Source of the DNA: Cognataquiflexum rubidum
GTDB lineage: Bacteria; Bacteroidota; Bacteroidia; Cytophagales; Cyclobacteriaceae
Reading direction: 5' to 3'
NCBI RefSeq assembly: GCF_022538115.1
Contig: NZ_JAKZAL010000032.1
Location: 1 to 38,011 of the forward strand
Length of the DNA stretch: 38,011 bases
Shown here: positions 12,962 to 21,913 of the stretch, piece after piece
Position numbering within the stretch: the first letter of the stretch is position 1
Layout of the letters: the number at the start of each line of letters is the position of its first letter
Made by a program: the position numbers and the translations under genes
Notes under the pieces: model-generated
Seen by the model: only the letters and a program-made list of their open reading frames with translations
Databases searched by the model: none
What the model was told of the DNA's origin: nothing

Positions 12962-14924
12962 TGATCTTGACAGCGTATTTCTCCTTCAGGGTGGAGATCA
13001 GTTGCTTGTCCAGAAATTCCTGATAGTTCTGTATCACCTTGCCACGGGTTTCTTCAAATTTCTTTGGTCCGGGCAATACCTTTTCCCCCAATACCACCAT
13101 GTAGGTTTTGTTTTCCAGCCTCAGCTCTTGAAAATTAAGCGCGATATTTGCATTTTTCAGGATAGGATGCTGCTGCCATTCAAAGATGCCCTCGGATACT
13201 GTAAAGGCCAAAGGATTGTTGATCAGGAAGGTATTTTCCAAACGGTCAACCAAATTGGGCTGGTATTTTTTGTCTGACAAAAATTTACGGACTGAAGGAA
13301 TGCTTTCTTCTTTGGCCATCGTAAGTATCAAGGCCTGAATTCTTTCATTCCATTGGTATCTTGAAATATTCTCCTGATAGAAGTTTACCTGACCCAAGCT
13401 GTCTTCGATGGCTTTTTGCCAAACTTGCTCATTCATCAGGGAGAAAAGCAGGATTCCGTCTCTGTATTCCTGAATCATAAGCCTGTATTCCTCATTATTG
13501 GTCATCAGGTCATTGATCTCGGCTTCCTGAAGCTTGATTTCAACATACTTGTCAAACCAGGTTTTGAAATAATTCTGGGGATTGGTCCGAACGACTTGCT
13601 TGTCTTCTGCAATGAAATCCAATAGACCTTTCACTGTTTTTGGATTTTTATTGATGCTGAACAAAACCGAATCCAACAGATTTTTTGATTCAAGGATTTC
13701 TGCTATCTCCTGCCTTGAAGTTGTTGTAAACAGGCCATTGACCGAATCTACCAACACTTCATTTTCAACAAATCCATATTTTGATTTTTGGATAGCCACT
13801 ACCTGTGATTGGATCAGGGTGGACCTGCTGTCTCTCAGAATCCTGGATTTGATGGAAGATTCCATTTCCTCATAGCTTGCAAGGGGCTTCTTGCCTTCCA
13901 ATCTGATGATATGGTATCCAAAAGGCGTTTTGACGGGAGATGAGATTTCACCTTCTTCCTGTAGGGAAAAGGCGGTTCTTTCAAATTCGGGAATGACTGA
14001 ACCCAAGCCTATCCAAGGCAAGGAACCTCCTGTATTTTTGGTGCCTGAATCTTCAGAATATAGCTGACATATTTCTTCCCAAGAGCTCTCTGGTTTTTGT
14101 AGTTCGGTGTAGATTTCACTTACTTTTCTTAAAATCCTTTCCTCTGTGACAGGATCATTTCCTTGAGAGCGGACCAATATATGGGAAACTTTCACTTCGC
14201 CGGGATTAGGCTGTCGGTCTTCCAATTTGATGATATGATACCCGAAATTGGTCAAAATAGGATCTGAAATCTGACCTATCTGCATGGAATAAGCGGCGTC
14301 CTCAAAAGAGGAAACCATTTGTAAAGCGGTAAAATAACCTAGGCTTCCCTTATTGTCCTTTGCCGAAGGGTCATCGGAATGCTCAAATGCCAATTCATTG
14401 AAGTCAGCACCGTTTTCAGCTTCCTCTTTGAGTTTCAATGCCATTCTCAATACAGAAATCGTATCTGCCTGACTGGCATTGGGAGGAAACTGCAACAGGA
14501 TGTGACTGGCTTTGACTACTTCCTTCATCCGGCTGTAAGCTTTCATGAGCTCACCTTCCTGAAGGGAGTTTTTAATCAAAAATGGCTGTGTCAGGTCGTC
14601 TTTGAATACTTCAAATTCCCTTTCAAACTCTACTGTTTTGTCCAATCCAAGGCTTTCCGCCTCTTTGACTTTGAGTTTGTAATTGATGAAGAGGTCAAGG
14701 TTTTCAAAAAATTCCTCTTCAGAAATCTTGTTCTCAGAATTTTTGAATTCCCTGTTTTTGGACAACATATGCAAAAATTCATCGCCGAATACCGCATTGT
14801 CACCAATGGCCAATAGTGGCGAAGGTGCGTCATCCTGTATTTCTACCGGCGCAACTGTTGATTTCGGGCTGCATGAAAATGCTAAAATCAGGAGTAAATA
14901 AAGAAATCGACTTATATTAATCAT
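12915..14924 (-). CDS. Double-parvulin periplasmic lipoprotein isomerase
   Basis: 669 residues from the ATG at 14924. The frame opens nine codons earlier, but this start puts the lipoprotein signal first, ending in Leu-Ala-Phe-Ser-Cys18. Residues about 35-130 form a SurA-type N-terminal domain. Two complete PpiC domains follow. The first runs from VKASHILLQ through DNKGSLGYF to FGYHIIKLED; the second from VKVSHILVR through NTGGSLPWIG to FGYHIIRLEG. The remaining 300 residues are helical and typical of PpiD/SurA-like C-terminal regions, without a known motif. It should assist folding or transit of outer-membrane proteins. It is the first gene of the three-gene operon. The duplicated active domains contrast with the missing one in the middle gene. 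Confidence 0.87.
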   Translation of the reverse strand: MINISRFLYLLLILAFSCSPKSTVAPVEIQDDAPSPLLAIGDNAVFGDEFLHMLSKNREFKNSENKISEEEFFENLDLFINYKLKVKEAESLGLDKTVEFEREFEVFKDDLTQPFLIKNSLQEGELMKAYSRMKEVVKASHILLQFPPNASQADTISVLRMALKLKEEAENGADFNELAFEHSDDPSAKDNKGSLGYFTALQMVSSFEDAAYSMQIGQISDPILTNFGYHIIKLEDRQPNPGEVKVSHILVRSQGNDPVTEERILRKVSEIYTELQKPESSWEEICQLYSEDSGTKNTGGSLPWIGLGSVIPEFERTAFSLQEEGEISSPVKTPFGYHIIRLEGKKPLASYEEMESSIKSRILRDSRSTLIQSQVVAIQKSKYGFVENEVLVDSVNGLFTTTSRQEIAEILESKNLLDSVLFSINKNPKTVKGLLDFIAEDKQVVRTNPQNYFKTWFDKYVEIKLQEAEINDLMTNNEEYRLMIQEYRDGILLFSLMNEQVWQKAIEDSLGQVNFYQENISRYQWNERIQALILTMAKEESIPSVRKFLSDKKYQPNLVDRLENTFLINNPLAFTVSEGIFEWQQHPILKNANIALNFQELRLENKTYMVVLGEKVLPGPKKFEETRGKVIQNYQEFLDKQLISTLKEKYAVKINETEKQKIFDLAVAK

Positions 14925-15012
14925 AAATGAAATGCCGGAAAACAAGTGCAATGTTACAAATTAAATTGAAAAATTTGGACGGCTCTGACTAATAAGATGC
15001 CTGAATTAACAA

Positions 15013-15429
15013 TTATTTGGAATTGAGAATTTTATACAACCTGCAGATATTTTTGTTTTCAAAGGATTCAAACTCGATTTTATCCATAATCCTTTTCACC
15101 AGAATGATGCCGAGGCCACCTTTTCTTTTGGATTTGATGACCTGGGATATCTCAGGTTCCCGATATTCCAGGATATTAAAACCTTTGCCAAAATCCAGGA
15201 TTTCAAAAACAATCAGTGCTTTGGAAGAAATCACATTGAGGTCAATAAATTCATTGGAATTGCAGTCATGGGAATGGATGATCAGATTGGCACACACTTC
15301 TTCCACGGCCAAGATCACCTGATGCTGCTCAATTTCTGACAGCGGAGTCTGTTTTAGAATTGCTTCTAAAAACTGTCTCAACTCAGACAATTGGGCAGTA
15401 TCGCAATATAATCTTAATTGGGAATTCAT
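15013..15429 (-). CDS. RsbW-like anti-sigma factor / ATP-binding switch kinase
   Basis: 138 residues from ATG 15429. It is a single HATPase_c_2 (GHKL) domain: the N box is VILAVEEVCANLIIHSH, the G1 box is EILDFGKGF, and the G2 region is KGGLGIILVKRIMD. Proteins of this type bind a partner, either a sigma factor or another effector, and phosphorylate the STAS antagonist when free. It is the last gene of a tight operon: 3 bases separate it from the STAS gene and 30 bases separate that from the phosphatase gene. That set is the standard partner-switching trio. No sigma factor gene is adjacent, so the final target is unknown. The C-terminus is ordinary and the length is normal for the family. Confidence 0.88.
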   Translation of the reverse strand: MNSQLRLYCDTAQLSELRQFLEAILKQTPLSEIEQHQVILAVEEVCANLIIHSHDCNSNEFIDLNVISSKALIVFEILDFGKGFNILEYREPEISQVIKSKRKGGLGIILVKRIMDKIEFESFENKNICRLYKILNSK

Positions 15430-15432
15430 AAT

Positions 15433-15765
15433 TTAACCCTCCAGGGCTTCTTCTTTAGTGGGCCTAATAATGATCAGTTGGTCCAGTCCAAGGATATGAA
15501 ACACTTGGAAAACCTTATCCTTCAGGGCGAAAATGACCATTTTGACATTGTTTTCTTCAAACTCATCGAGGTAGGACATGAATACGCCCAATCCCGCCGA
15601 GGAGATATAATCCAGTGCTGCACAGTCAATCAAAATGCTTTTTGCCCCTTCCTGAACCACCTCGCTGATGGCAGCATCCAATTCGACAGAGTTGCTTGCA
15701 TCTATCTCTCCTGTCAGAATGAGAGTCCAAATGTCATTTTCTAAACGTTTTTCTATGTTAAGCAT
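15433..15765 (-). CDS. STAS-domain anti-sigma factor antagonist (RsbV/SpoIIAA type)
   Basis: 110 residues, the full length of a single STAS domain. The motif YISSAGLGVF near residues 49-58 contains the conserved serine pair that the partner kinase phosphorylates. The LTGEIDASNS segment near the start and ILGLDQLIII near the end complete the family pattern. In the usual scheme the unphosphorylated form binds the RsbW-like kinase and frees its target, while the SpoIIE-type phosphatase encoded just upstream restores the unphosphorylated form. The gene lies between these two partners with gaps of 30 and 3 bases. Confidence 0.9.
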   Translation of the reverse strand: MLNIEKRLENDIWTLILTGEIDASNSVELDAAISEVVQEGAKSILIDCAALDYISSAGLGVFMSYLDEFEENNVKMVIFALKDKVFQVFHILGLDQLIIIRPTKEEALEG

Positions 15766-15795
15766 CTTCGTAATTACGGTTTTGTCAATGATTGG

Positions 15796-17862
15796 TTATG
15801 GGTTAAACTTGATCACCATGATCGAAAAGTCATCATCAGGTATCCCTCCCTCACCCACAAACTGGTATACTTGGTTGATTATCCTTTCTTGGATTTTGTC
15901 TGCACTTAGATTTTTGTATTTCTCAAAAGTCGATTTGAGTTTATCATAGCCAAACTCCTCTCCTTTTTTATTGGTCGCTTCAATGATGCCGTCGGTATAC
16001 AAAACAAGAATATCCTCTTTTTCAAAACTGAACTCTGACTCGTGGATGTAATTCCTGTAATTGGCATTCCTTACTATTCCCAATCCCAATCCATCAGCAC
16101 TCAGGTATGCGGCCTTGTCCTGACTGTGGTCATAAAACAAGGTTGGACAATGTCCTGCACGGCTGTATCTGATCGTTTGTTGGCTGGTATCCAACAGAAA
16201 GTAAGAAGTGGTGATAAAGTGGTTCCTTTCCAGACATTGGCTCAAGGCAATATTTGCTTTGTACAAAAATTCCCCCGGGTTTGGTTTAAGCTGCACCAGA
16301 CTGTGGAATATGCCTTTCATCTGTGACATGTTGAATGCCGCCGAAGTACCTTTGCCGGAAACGTCTCCGATAATAATGGCAAATACACCTTCATCCAGGT
16401 CTTTGGTTTCATAAAAATCTCCGCCGACTTCGTCTGCTGCGACAGAAAATCCGCAAATCTCAAATTTCTCATTGTGGTGAAGCTCCTTGGGCAATAAACT
16501 CTGCTGTACCCGCTGCGCAATTTTTAACTCCTCTTTGTACCTTTCTGTTTTGATGGCTTCATTCAGCAGCCTGTAATTTTCCACTGATATGGAGGCCTGT
16601 CCGACAAATGTGGTGATGATATTGATCATTTCTTTGTTGAACCCATCCCGCACTTCTTTGACCAGATACATCCTTCCGATTGTTTTTTTATTGACTACCA
16701 ATGGAATCAAAAATGCCGATTTGTAAATGTTATGGGGGATTTTTCCGTAAAATTTCTTGGTATCATTGTCCTCCAGAGACCAATCAAACTCCGAAAATGG
16801 CTTGATGGTTTGGAACAAAGCCACAATCTCCTCACGGATTTCTTCATCAATAAACCTCTTCTGGATCATTTGGGGAATATTGTCTTTGTCCAAAATCTCC
16901 AGCCAACCCCCGTCGGCATAGGAAGCACTCATGCTAGAGTCAATCAATATATCCAAAACCTGGCTTTCGTCCTGTCCGGGTTTGATGGATTGGCTGAGCC
17001 GCTGAAAATTGATGGCCTCCACCAGCTTTTGTTCAAAAACAGAAGAAGTCGGCAGATTGAAAAGCGTTACTAGAAAACTGAACAGCGCATAGATAAATAC
17101 AAAGGCAAAAAGCCCAATCAAAAATAAATTGTCAGTCAGGTTGACAAAAGAAGTGACACCGATGTCGCTGTATGACGATAAACTGGAAAACAGAAATGTG
17201 GTACAGACTAAGATTATAACCAGAAAAAGAATGGATTTCCATTTTTCCTTGAAAGTCAGGTAAGGAATCCACTTCAGGTTGACAGAGAGTGAAGCAGAAA
17301 ATATCGAGAGGAAAACCAATCCAAAAATGAAGCTGTAGTCGAAGTCGTTTTTGTTGATGAATACAAAAAACATACTCATCAGCATCAAAACCTCAAAAGC
17401 TTGCCATTGCTGCACCACCTTTTTGGATTTTTGATACAGGATCAGGTGCTTCCAAAGCAAAGAGGTAGAGATCAGAAAAAGTGTAATAAAAGCGAAATTG
17501 ACATGGTAGAAGAAATTACTCAGTAATGGATCCGAACCCAATTTGCTTTCTCCTAACATCAAGTAAAAAATGCTGATTCCAAATGAAATGAGTGTCGCCA
17601 AAAGCCCTGTCGAAACTCCCCGCCAGATAAGGTTGAGAAAATCAATGTTTTCGTTTTTATTGATCGAATAGTTGTAAAAAATATAGACAAGAATAAAGAA
17701 CAGGATTTCAAGAATGTAGGATATCTCGGGAGCGAGGGTATTTTCCATCTGATTTACTGATTGGAAAATCCTCGTGATGTCTACAAAAAGCAAAGCCAAC
17801 CAAGTAAGGATGGCCACCAAAATACTTATTTTACCGATATTTGGAGTAGGGAGTTTAAGCAT
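15796..17862 (-). CDS. Membrane SpoIIE/RsbU-type protein phosphatase with GAF domain
   Basis: 688 residues from ATG 17862. A matching -7 promoter element at 17893-17900 overlaps the longer frame's start, so the longer start is ruled out. About eight hydrophobic segments fill residues 1-265. A GAF-like sensor domain follows at about 280-440. A coiled linker with AQRVQQSLLPKE leads into the PP2C/SpoIIE phosphatase at 470-688. The metal-binding segments are present: EVGGDFYE, GDVSGKGTSAA, YSRAGHCP and LYTDGIIEA. The enzyme should dephosphorylate the STAS protein encoded 30 bases downstream in response to a signal sensed by the membrane or GAF part. This is the input end of the partner-switching operon. 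The domain calls are firm; the signal is unknown. Confidence 0.9.
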   Translation of the reverse strand: MLKLPTPNIGKISILVAILTWLALLFVDITRIFQSVNQMENTLAPEISYILEILFFILVYIFYNYSINKNENIDFLNLIWRGVSTGLLATLISFGISIFYLMLGESKLGSDPLLSNFFYHVNFAFITLFLISTSLLWKHLILYQKSKKVVQQWQAFEVLMLMSMFFVFINKNDFDYSFIFGLVFLSIFSASLSVNLKWIPYLTFKEKWKSILFLVIILVCTTFLFSSLSSYSDIGVTSFVNLTDNLFLIGLFAFVFIYALFSFLVTLFNLPTSSVFEQKLVEAINFQRLSQSIKPGQDESQVLDILIDSSMSASYADGGWLEILDKDNIPQMIQKRFIDEEIREEIVALFQTIKPFSEFDWSLEDNDTKKFYGKIPHNIYKSAFLIPLVVNKKTIGRMYLVKEVRDGFNKEMINIITTFVGQASISVENYRLLNEAIKTERYKEELKIAQRVQQSLLPKELHHNEKFEICGFSVAADEVGGDFYETKDLDEGVFAIIIGDVSGKGTSAAFNMSQMKGIFHSLVQLKPNPGEFLYKANIALSQCLERNHFITTSYFLLDTSQQTIRYSRAGHCPTLFYDHSQDKAAYLSADGLGLGIVRNANYRNYIHESEFSFEKEDILVLYTDGIIEATNKKGEEFGYDKLKSTFEKYKNLSADKIQERIINQVYQFVGEGGIPDDDFSIMVIKFNP

Positions 17863-17892
17863 TCTTGGAATTTGAATACAATAATACTGAAA

Positions 17893-17900
17893 CAAACTTA
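17893..17900 (-). promoter_or_regulatory. -7 promoter element of the partner-switching operon
   Basis: On the minus strand the sequence is TAAGTTTG, an exact TAnnTTTG match, 31 bases before the ATG at 17862. No clear TTTG lies at the -33 position. It drives the phosphatase, STAS and kinase genes as one transcript. Confidence 0.5.
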
Positions 17901-17952
17901 ATTTTCCTGACAGCGTTAAATGCCATAAGTCTAAATAAATGTTAAAAACCCT

Positions 17953-18672
17953 ATGCGATTTTACAAGATTTCTTTTCTGATATTTTTTGTTTTTCTATAC
18001 AGTTGCTCCTCCGCCCAAATCAATAAACTGATCAAAGATGTCACCTCCGGACAGATTCCTTTGTCTCAGGATGAAGTTGCTGCGGGATTGAAAGAGGCGC
18101 TCGAGCAGGGAATAGTGAAAGGGACTGACCTTGCCTCAAAGACCGATGGCTACTTCAAAAACGAATTGATCAAAATAATGCTTCCTGAGGATGCCCAAAA
18201 AGTAGAAAAAACCCTCCGGAATATGGGTTTGGGCAGCGAAGTGGACAGGGCCTTGCTTGCCATCAACCGCGGTGCGGAAAGCGCAGCCATCGAGGCAAAG
18301 CCGATTTTTGTGAATGCCATCAAGCAGATGAATATCCAGGATGCGCTCGGAATATTGAAAGGAGAACCCACTGCGGCCACGGACTTTTTGAAAAGGACGA
18401 CCAATGCCCAATTGGTGGAGCTCTTCAAACCTAAAATCCAGGCATCTTTGGATGAAGTCGGTGCCACCAAGTATTATGGAGACCTAGCCAATTCCTACAA
18501 TAAAATCCCGCTTACCAAGCAAAAAGTCAATCCTGACCTGAATGCCTATGTGACCCAAAAGGCCATTGACGGTTTGTTTGTGCTGATTGCCGAGGAAGAA
18601 AAAAATATCCGCGAGAATCCCTTGGGAAGGACTTCAGACCTGATGAAAAAGGTTTTTGCGCAGCAGGATTGA
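17953..18672 (+). CDS. DUF4197 family lipoprotein
   Basis: 239 residues from ATG 17953. A short signal ends in Leu-Tyr-Ser-Cys18, suggesting a lipoprotein. The remainder is the helical DUF4197 family: GLKEALEQGIVKGTDLASK near the start, INRGAESAAIEAKPIF in the middle, and a conserved C-terminal VTQKAIDGLF segment. Family members are widespread in Gram-negative bacteria and have no established function. The gene faces the phosphatase operon across 90 bases. At its 3' end it converges with the DUF721 gene, one base apart, so transcripts from both sides must overlap or stop inside each other's gene. No motif suggests catalysis. Confidence 0.85.
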   Translation: MRFYKISFLIFFVFLYSCSSAQINKLIKDVTSGQIPLSQDEVAAGLKEALEQGIVKGTDLASKTDGYFKNELIKIMLPEDAQKVEKTLRNMGLGSEVDRALLAINRGAESAAIEAKPIFVNAIKQMNIQDALGILKGEPTAATDFLKRTTNAQLVELFKPKIQASLDEVGATKYYGDLANSYNKIPLTKQKVNPDLNAYVTQKAIDGLFVLIAEEEKNIRENPLGRTSDLMKKVFAQQD

Positions 18673-18673
18673 T

Positions 18674-18991
18674 TTAGAGGAAAACAACATCTTCAATCAC
18701 CCCTTTGCCAAACTTGGATTCGATCAGTTCCATGACTTTGGTCCGGTTCATTTTCAGTTCGTTCTTGACAGGTCCGGAGCTGATTTTTACAAAAAGTTTC
18801 TTTTCCTTGATATACAGGCCGGTGGTGCGGGAGGCTACCATTTTGCCCATCAGTTCCGGCCAGGCCTGCAAAAGCAACCTTTCGTCAAACTTGTCTTTGA
18901 GCCGGTAAGCTTTCAGCAAATCATCAAAAGCCTCCTTCAGCGGTGTCGCTTCTTTCTTTCTTCCTCCGTTGTTGCCATACTTTTCCATCAT
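18674..18991 (-). CDS. DUF721 (DciA-like) protein
   Basis: About 105 residues. The frame can open at a TTG at 18997, but ATG 18991 (or the next codon, 18988) is the more likely start. The family signature is present: ALKEAFDDLL-like helix, then RLLLQAWPELMG with the invariant Trp-Pro pair, followed by the beta strands KLFVKISSGPVKNEL and a closing VVFL. Related DciA proteins load the replicative helicase in bacteria lacking DnaC. The Bacteroidota DUF721 proteins are usually this short form, and their role in helicase loading is inferred from homology. The gene begins 18 bases after hemW, so the two are probably co-transcribed. Confidence 0.83.
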   Translation of the reverse strand: MMEKYGNNGGRKKEATPLKEAFDDLLKAYRLKDKFDERLLLQAWPELMGKMVASRTTGLYIKEKKLFVKISSGPVKNELKMNRTKVMELIESKFGKGVIEDVVFL

Positions 18992-19009
18992 GTCCAAAGG
19001 TAATTTTAT

Positions 19010-20137
19010 TTAAGGTAAAAAAAGAGATTCAGCAATGCTGTCTGCCAACAATCTTCCTTTTTTGGTCAGGATAATTTTGTTGGTTTCTTCCAGAATGAGT
19101 TTTTCTTGCCTTAACATCTTGAAGGTATCTTTTTTCAAATCTGTCAGATCATACCCCGAATTGTCCTTTAGATAAGTCAGGTCCGTTCCCCAAATGGTTC
19201 TCAATGACGTGAGAATGTAATCGTTGGCAGCATCTTCATTACTCAGGATTTCTTTGGCGTATATGCTTTCCCCGGTTTTCAGCTTTTTGATGTATTGGAC
19301 ATTGTGGGCAATATTCGATCCCCGGCTTTTGCCGTCAAAAGAATGCGCACTTGGGCCGATTCCCAGATAGGGGACGCCAAGCCAATAATTGGTATTGTGG
19401 AGGGCAAACTGTCCGGGCTTCCCAAAGTTAGAAATCTCGTATTGGACATAGCCGGCATCTTCCATGGAATGCATGAGGATTTCAAACTGTTCGGCTGCAA
19501 AATCCTCCGAGGCGGCGATGTATTTTCCTTTTTTGTGCCAATTTCCAAGCGCTGTCTTCGGCTCGACAGTCAGGCAATAGCTGCTGATATGTCCAGGATT
19601 TTGGGACAATGCGATCTCGAGGTCTTTTTTCCAGATATCATGGTTGGCGGAGGGAAACCCATAGATCAAATCCACAGATAACTTTTCAAATCCTGTTGAC
19701 TTGGCGGATTCGATGGCTTTCAATGATTCCTCCGCTGTATGTGCACGGTTATAAAATTTCAGGATCTCGGGGTTGAAGGTCTGTATACCTATGCTCAACC
19801 TGTCGATTCCCAGAGCTTTCCAGTTTTGGAGGTTTGAAGTACTGAGGTCGTCGGGATTTGCCTCCAGCGTCACTTCTTCCAAATCCAAAGGATACCATTT
19901 GGTGACTGTATCCAAGATTTTTTCCAAATGGGATTTAGAAAGTAAAGAAGGCGTACCACCGCCAAAATATATTGTCCTGATCGGATTTCCTTGAGGAAGG
20001 AAATCTTTTCTTCCCTCTAATTCCACGCAGATAGCGTCTACCATTTCCTCGATCAGGTCTTTGTTGGTACTAAAGTGAAAATCACAATAGTGACAGGCCT
20101 GCTTACAAAAGGGGATATGGATGTAGATACCGGACAA
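19010..20137 (-). CDS. hemW: Radical SAM haem chaperone HemW
   Basis: 375 residues from a TTG at 20137. That start is supported by the conserved N-terminus GIYIHIPFC directly after it and by the absence of an ATG nearby. The cluster-binding cysteines are Cys11, Cys15 and Cys18 in CxxxCxxC. The next position is Asp-Phe rather than the extra Cys typical of coproporphyrinogen oxidase HemN, which marks HemW. Further family segments are YFGGGTPS, LEANPDDL, RLSIGIQTFN and YGFP. HemW inserts haem into respiratory proteins and is commonly misnamed as a coproporphyrinogen III oxidase. It is followed by the DUF721 gene. Its promoter overlaps the 48-base divergent region shared with the BamA-like gene. 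Confidence 0.92.
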   Translation of the reverse strand: MSGIYIHIPFCKQACHYCDFHFSTNKDLIEEMVDAICVELEGRKDFLPQGNPIRTIYFGGGTPSLLSKSHLEKILDTVTKWYPLDLEEVTLEANPDDLSTSNLQNWKALGIDRLSIGIQTFNPEILKFYNRAHTAEESLKAIESAKSTGFEKLSVDLIYGFPSANHDIWKKDLEIALSQNPGHISSYCLTVEPKTALGNWHKKGKYIAASEDFAAEQFEILMHSMEDAGYVQYEISNFGKPGQFALHNTNYWLGVPYLGIGPSAHSFDGKSRGSNIAHNVQYIKKLKTGESIYAKEILSNEDAANDYILTSLRTIWGTDLTYLKDNSGYDLTDLKKDTFKMLRQEKLILEETNKIILTKKGRLLADSIAESLFLP

Positions 20138-20156
20138 TTTATTTACTTTTAGCCTT

Positions 20157-20164
20157 CAAAGATA
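20157..20164 (-). promoter_or_regulatory. -7 promoter element of hemW
   Basis: On the minus strand the sequence is TATCTTTG, an exact TAnnTTTG match, 20 bases before the TTG start. A TTTG occurs 16 bases further upstream, closer than usual. A weaker plus-strand element, TACTTTTA at 20144-20151, could serve the divergent BamA-like gene. Confidence 0.45.
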
Positions 20165-20185
20165 CTTAAACCTAGCCGGTCAAAG

Positions 20186-21910
20186 GTGAAAAGAATCCTC
20201 ATTTTCCTGATTCCATTATTTTGCGCATTTGCTTCTCCCGGATATTCCCAGGGAGGAAAATGGTTCCGTTGGGAATTGTCGGGAGCTTTGGCAGTTCAGG
20301 AAGAGCAGGTTTTTAGGGATTCTGTGGAGGTTTCTAATTTTATCAGAGGAAAATACCAAGAGTTATATGGCTTGGGATACCTGGCGCCTTTGGAAACCTT
20401 GGTAAAATCCACACCGGATTCACTTTGGATCAAAGTGGATACAGGTGAAAGGTTTGAATGGGTAGTGCTGAGGCCCGGCAATGTTGACCCTGTCCTGATG
20501 GTCAAGGCGGGTGTGGACCTGAGAAGGTTTTCACGAAGGCCTTTTGATTACCGGCAAATCTCAAGACTTTTTGAATCCTTATTAAAGGAATCGGAAAATA
20601 GGGGCTATCCTTTTGCGGCGGTCAGGATAGACAGTCTGGAAAGAAGCGGTAAAGGTTTTTCCGGTGCTTTGGATCTGGATTCCGGTCCAATGATAACTTT
20701 TGATTCCCTTAAAATCACCGGAGGGACCAAAACCAAGCCGGAGTTTCTTTCCCGTTTTTTACAGATCAAACCGGGACAGGTTTTTTCGCAGAAAAAAATC
20801 GATGAGGGAATCCGACAAATACGCGGACTGCCTTATCTCCGTTGGTCCGGAGAACCGGAACTCAGTTTTCAGAATGAGCAAGCGACGGTGTACCTTCCGA
20901 TTGAAGACCGAAGAATCAATTCTATTGATGGCATCATCGGTTTTTTACCCAATGAAAATGAAGGGGGAAAACTGTTGGTTACAGGTCAGTTTGATATTGC
21001 ATTATATAATGTAGCCGGAACAGGGCGGAATTATGAACTGCATTGGCAGCGGTTCAACCAACTTTCACAGACCCTCAAGATTGCCGGGTTTGAGCCTATG
21101 CTGTTGGGTTCAAACATCGATGCCAGCCTTTCTTTTTCGCTGTTGAAGGAAGACACCACTTTTCTGAACCGGGATTTTAGACTCAATTTTGGGTATAGAT
21201 TTAGTTCAGACGGGTATCTCAGTTTTTTTACAAGACGTCAGGCGGGAGACTTGCTTGCAGTCAATGGACTTGAAGAAATCACCCAACTGCCGGATGCAGG
21301 TGATTTCAGGTTCAATAACTACGGGCTCAACTACCGACATATCTGGTTGGATGATGTTTTTTTCCCGAGACGAGGAGCTTTGGCCCAAGTTGAATTTGCC
21401 ATTGGCAACAAAAATATATTGCAGAATACGGGCCTTCCGCCTGAGCTGTACGAAGGCATTGAACCCAAAACCCTGCAGTATTATATGGAGGCAAAGTTGG
21501 AGAAGCATTTTTATCTCTCTCCCCGTTGGGGAATTTTCACCAGATTGGCAGGTGGAACGGTAGAAAACAAAAATTTGCTGTTGAATGATTTGTACAGAAT
21601 TGGTGGACTTCAGAGCATCCGGGGATTCAATGAGAATTTCTTTTTTGCTGACAAATACCTCTATCTCAATTTTGAGCCAAGGTTTTATTTTGATACCTAC
21701 TCTTATTTTATGATTTTTGCCGATATGGGAAGACTAGAAAACAGCGTTCAAGGTTTTGGCCTAGATCAAACCTTCTCCGCAGGGATGGGATTCAGCCTTG
21801 AAACAGGTAATGGGGTTTTCAATTTCATTTATGGTCTCGGACGTTCAAACACGCAGGATTTTTCTTTCAACCTTTCCAAAGTCCACTTTGGATATACCGG
21901 TAGATTCTAA
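20186..21910 (+). CDS. BamA/TamA-family outer-membrane protein
   Basis: 574 residues starting with GTG at 20186. The GTG is favoured because a proper signal peptide follows directly, ending near Gly-Tyr-Ser-Gln. Residues about 100-260 contain POTRA-like segments, including YPFAAVRIDS and ITFDSLKITGGT. The C-terminal 300 residues form an Omp85 barrel with the YRIGGLQSIRGFNE segment, which carries the conserved RGF motif, and end in FGYTGRF with a terminal Phe, the usual barrel signal. It is shorter than true BamA (about 800 residues), so a TamA-like or accessory Omp85 role is more likely. It should insert or translocate envelope proteins. It shares a 3-base junction with the DUF4271 gene. Confidence 0.87.
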   Translation: MKRILIFLIPLFCAFASPGYSQGGKWFRWELSGALAVQEEQVFRDSVEVSNFIRGKYQELYGLGYLAPLETLVKSTPDSLWIKVDTGERFEWVVLRPGNVDPVLMVKAGVDLRRFSRRPFDYRQISRLFESLLKESENRGYPFAAVRIDSLERSGKGFSGALDLDSGPMITFDSLKITGGTKTKPEFLSRFLQIKPGQVFSQKKIDEGIRQIRGLPYLRWSGEPELSFQNEQATVYLPIEDRRINSIDGIIGFLPNENEGGKLLVTGQFDIALYNVAGTGRNYELHWQRFNQLSQTLKIAGFEPMLLGSNIDASLSFSLLKEDTTFLNRDFRLNFGYRFSSDGYLSFFTRRQAGDLLAVNGLEEITQLPDAGDFRFNNYGLNYRHIWLDDVFFPRRGALAQVEFAIGNKNILQNTGLPPELYEGIEPKTLQYYMEAKLEKHFYLSPRWGIFTRLAGGTVENKNLLLNDLYRIGGLQSIRGFNENFFFADKYLYLNFEPRFYFDTYSYFMIFADMGRLENSVQGFGLDQTFSAGMGFSLETGNGVFNFIYGLGRSNTQDFSFNLSKVHFGYTGRF

Positions 21911-21913
21911 CAG

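Noticed and set aside
19010-20137. Coproporphyrinogen III oxidase (HemN)
   Set aside because: The fourth cysteine after CxxxCxxC typical of HemN is replaced by Phe, and the N-terminus matches HemW.
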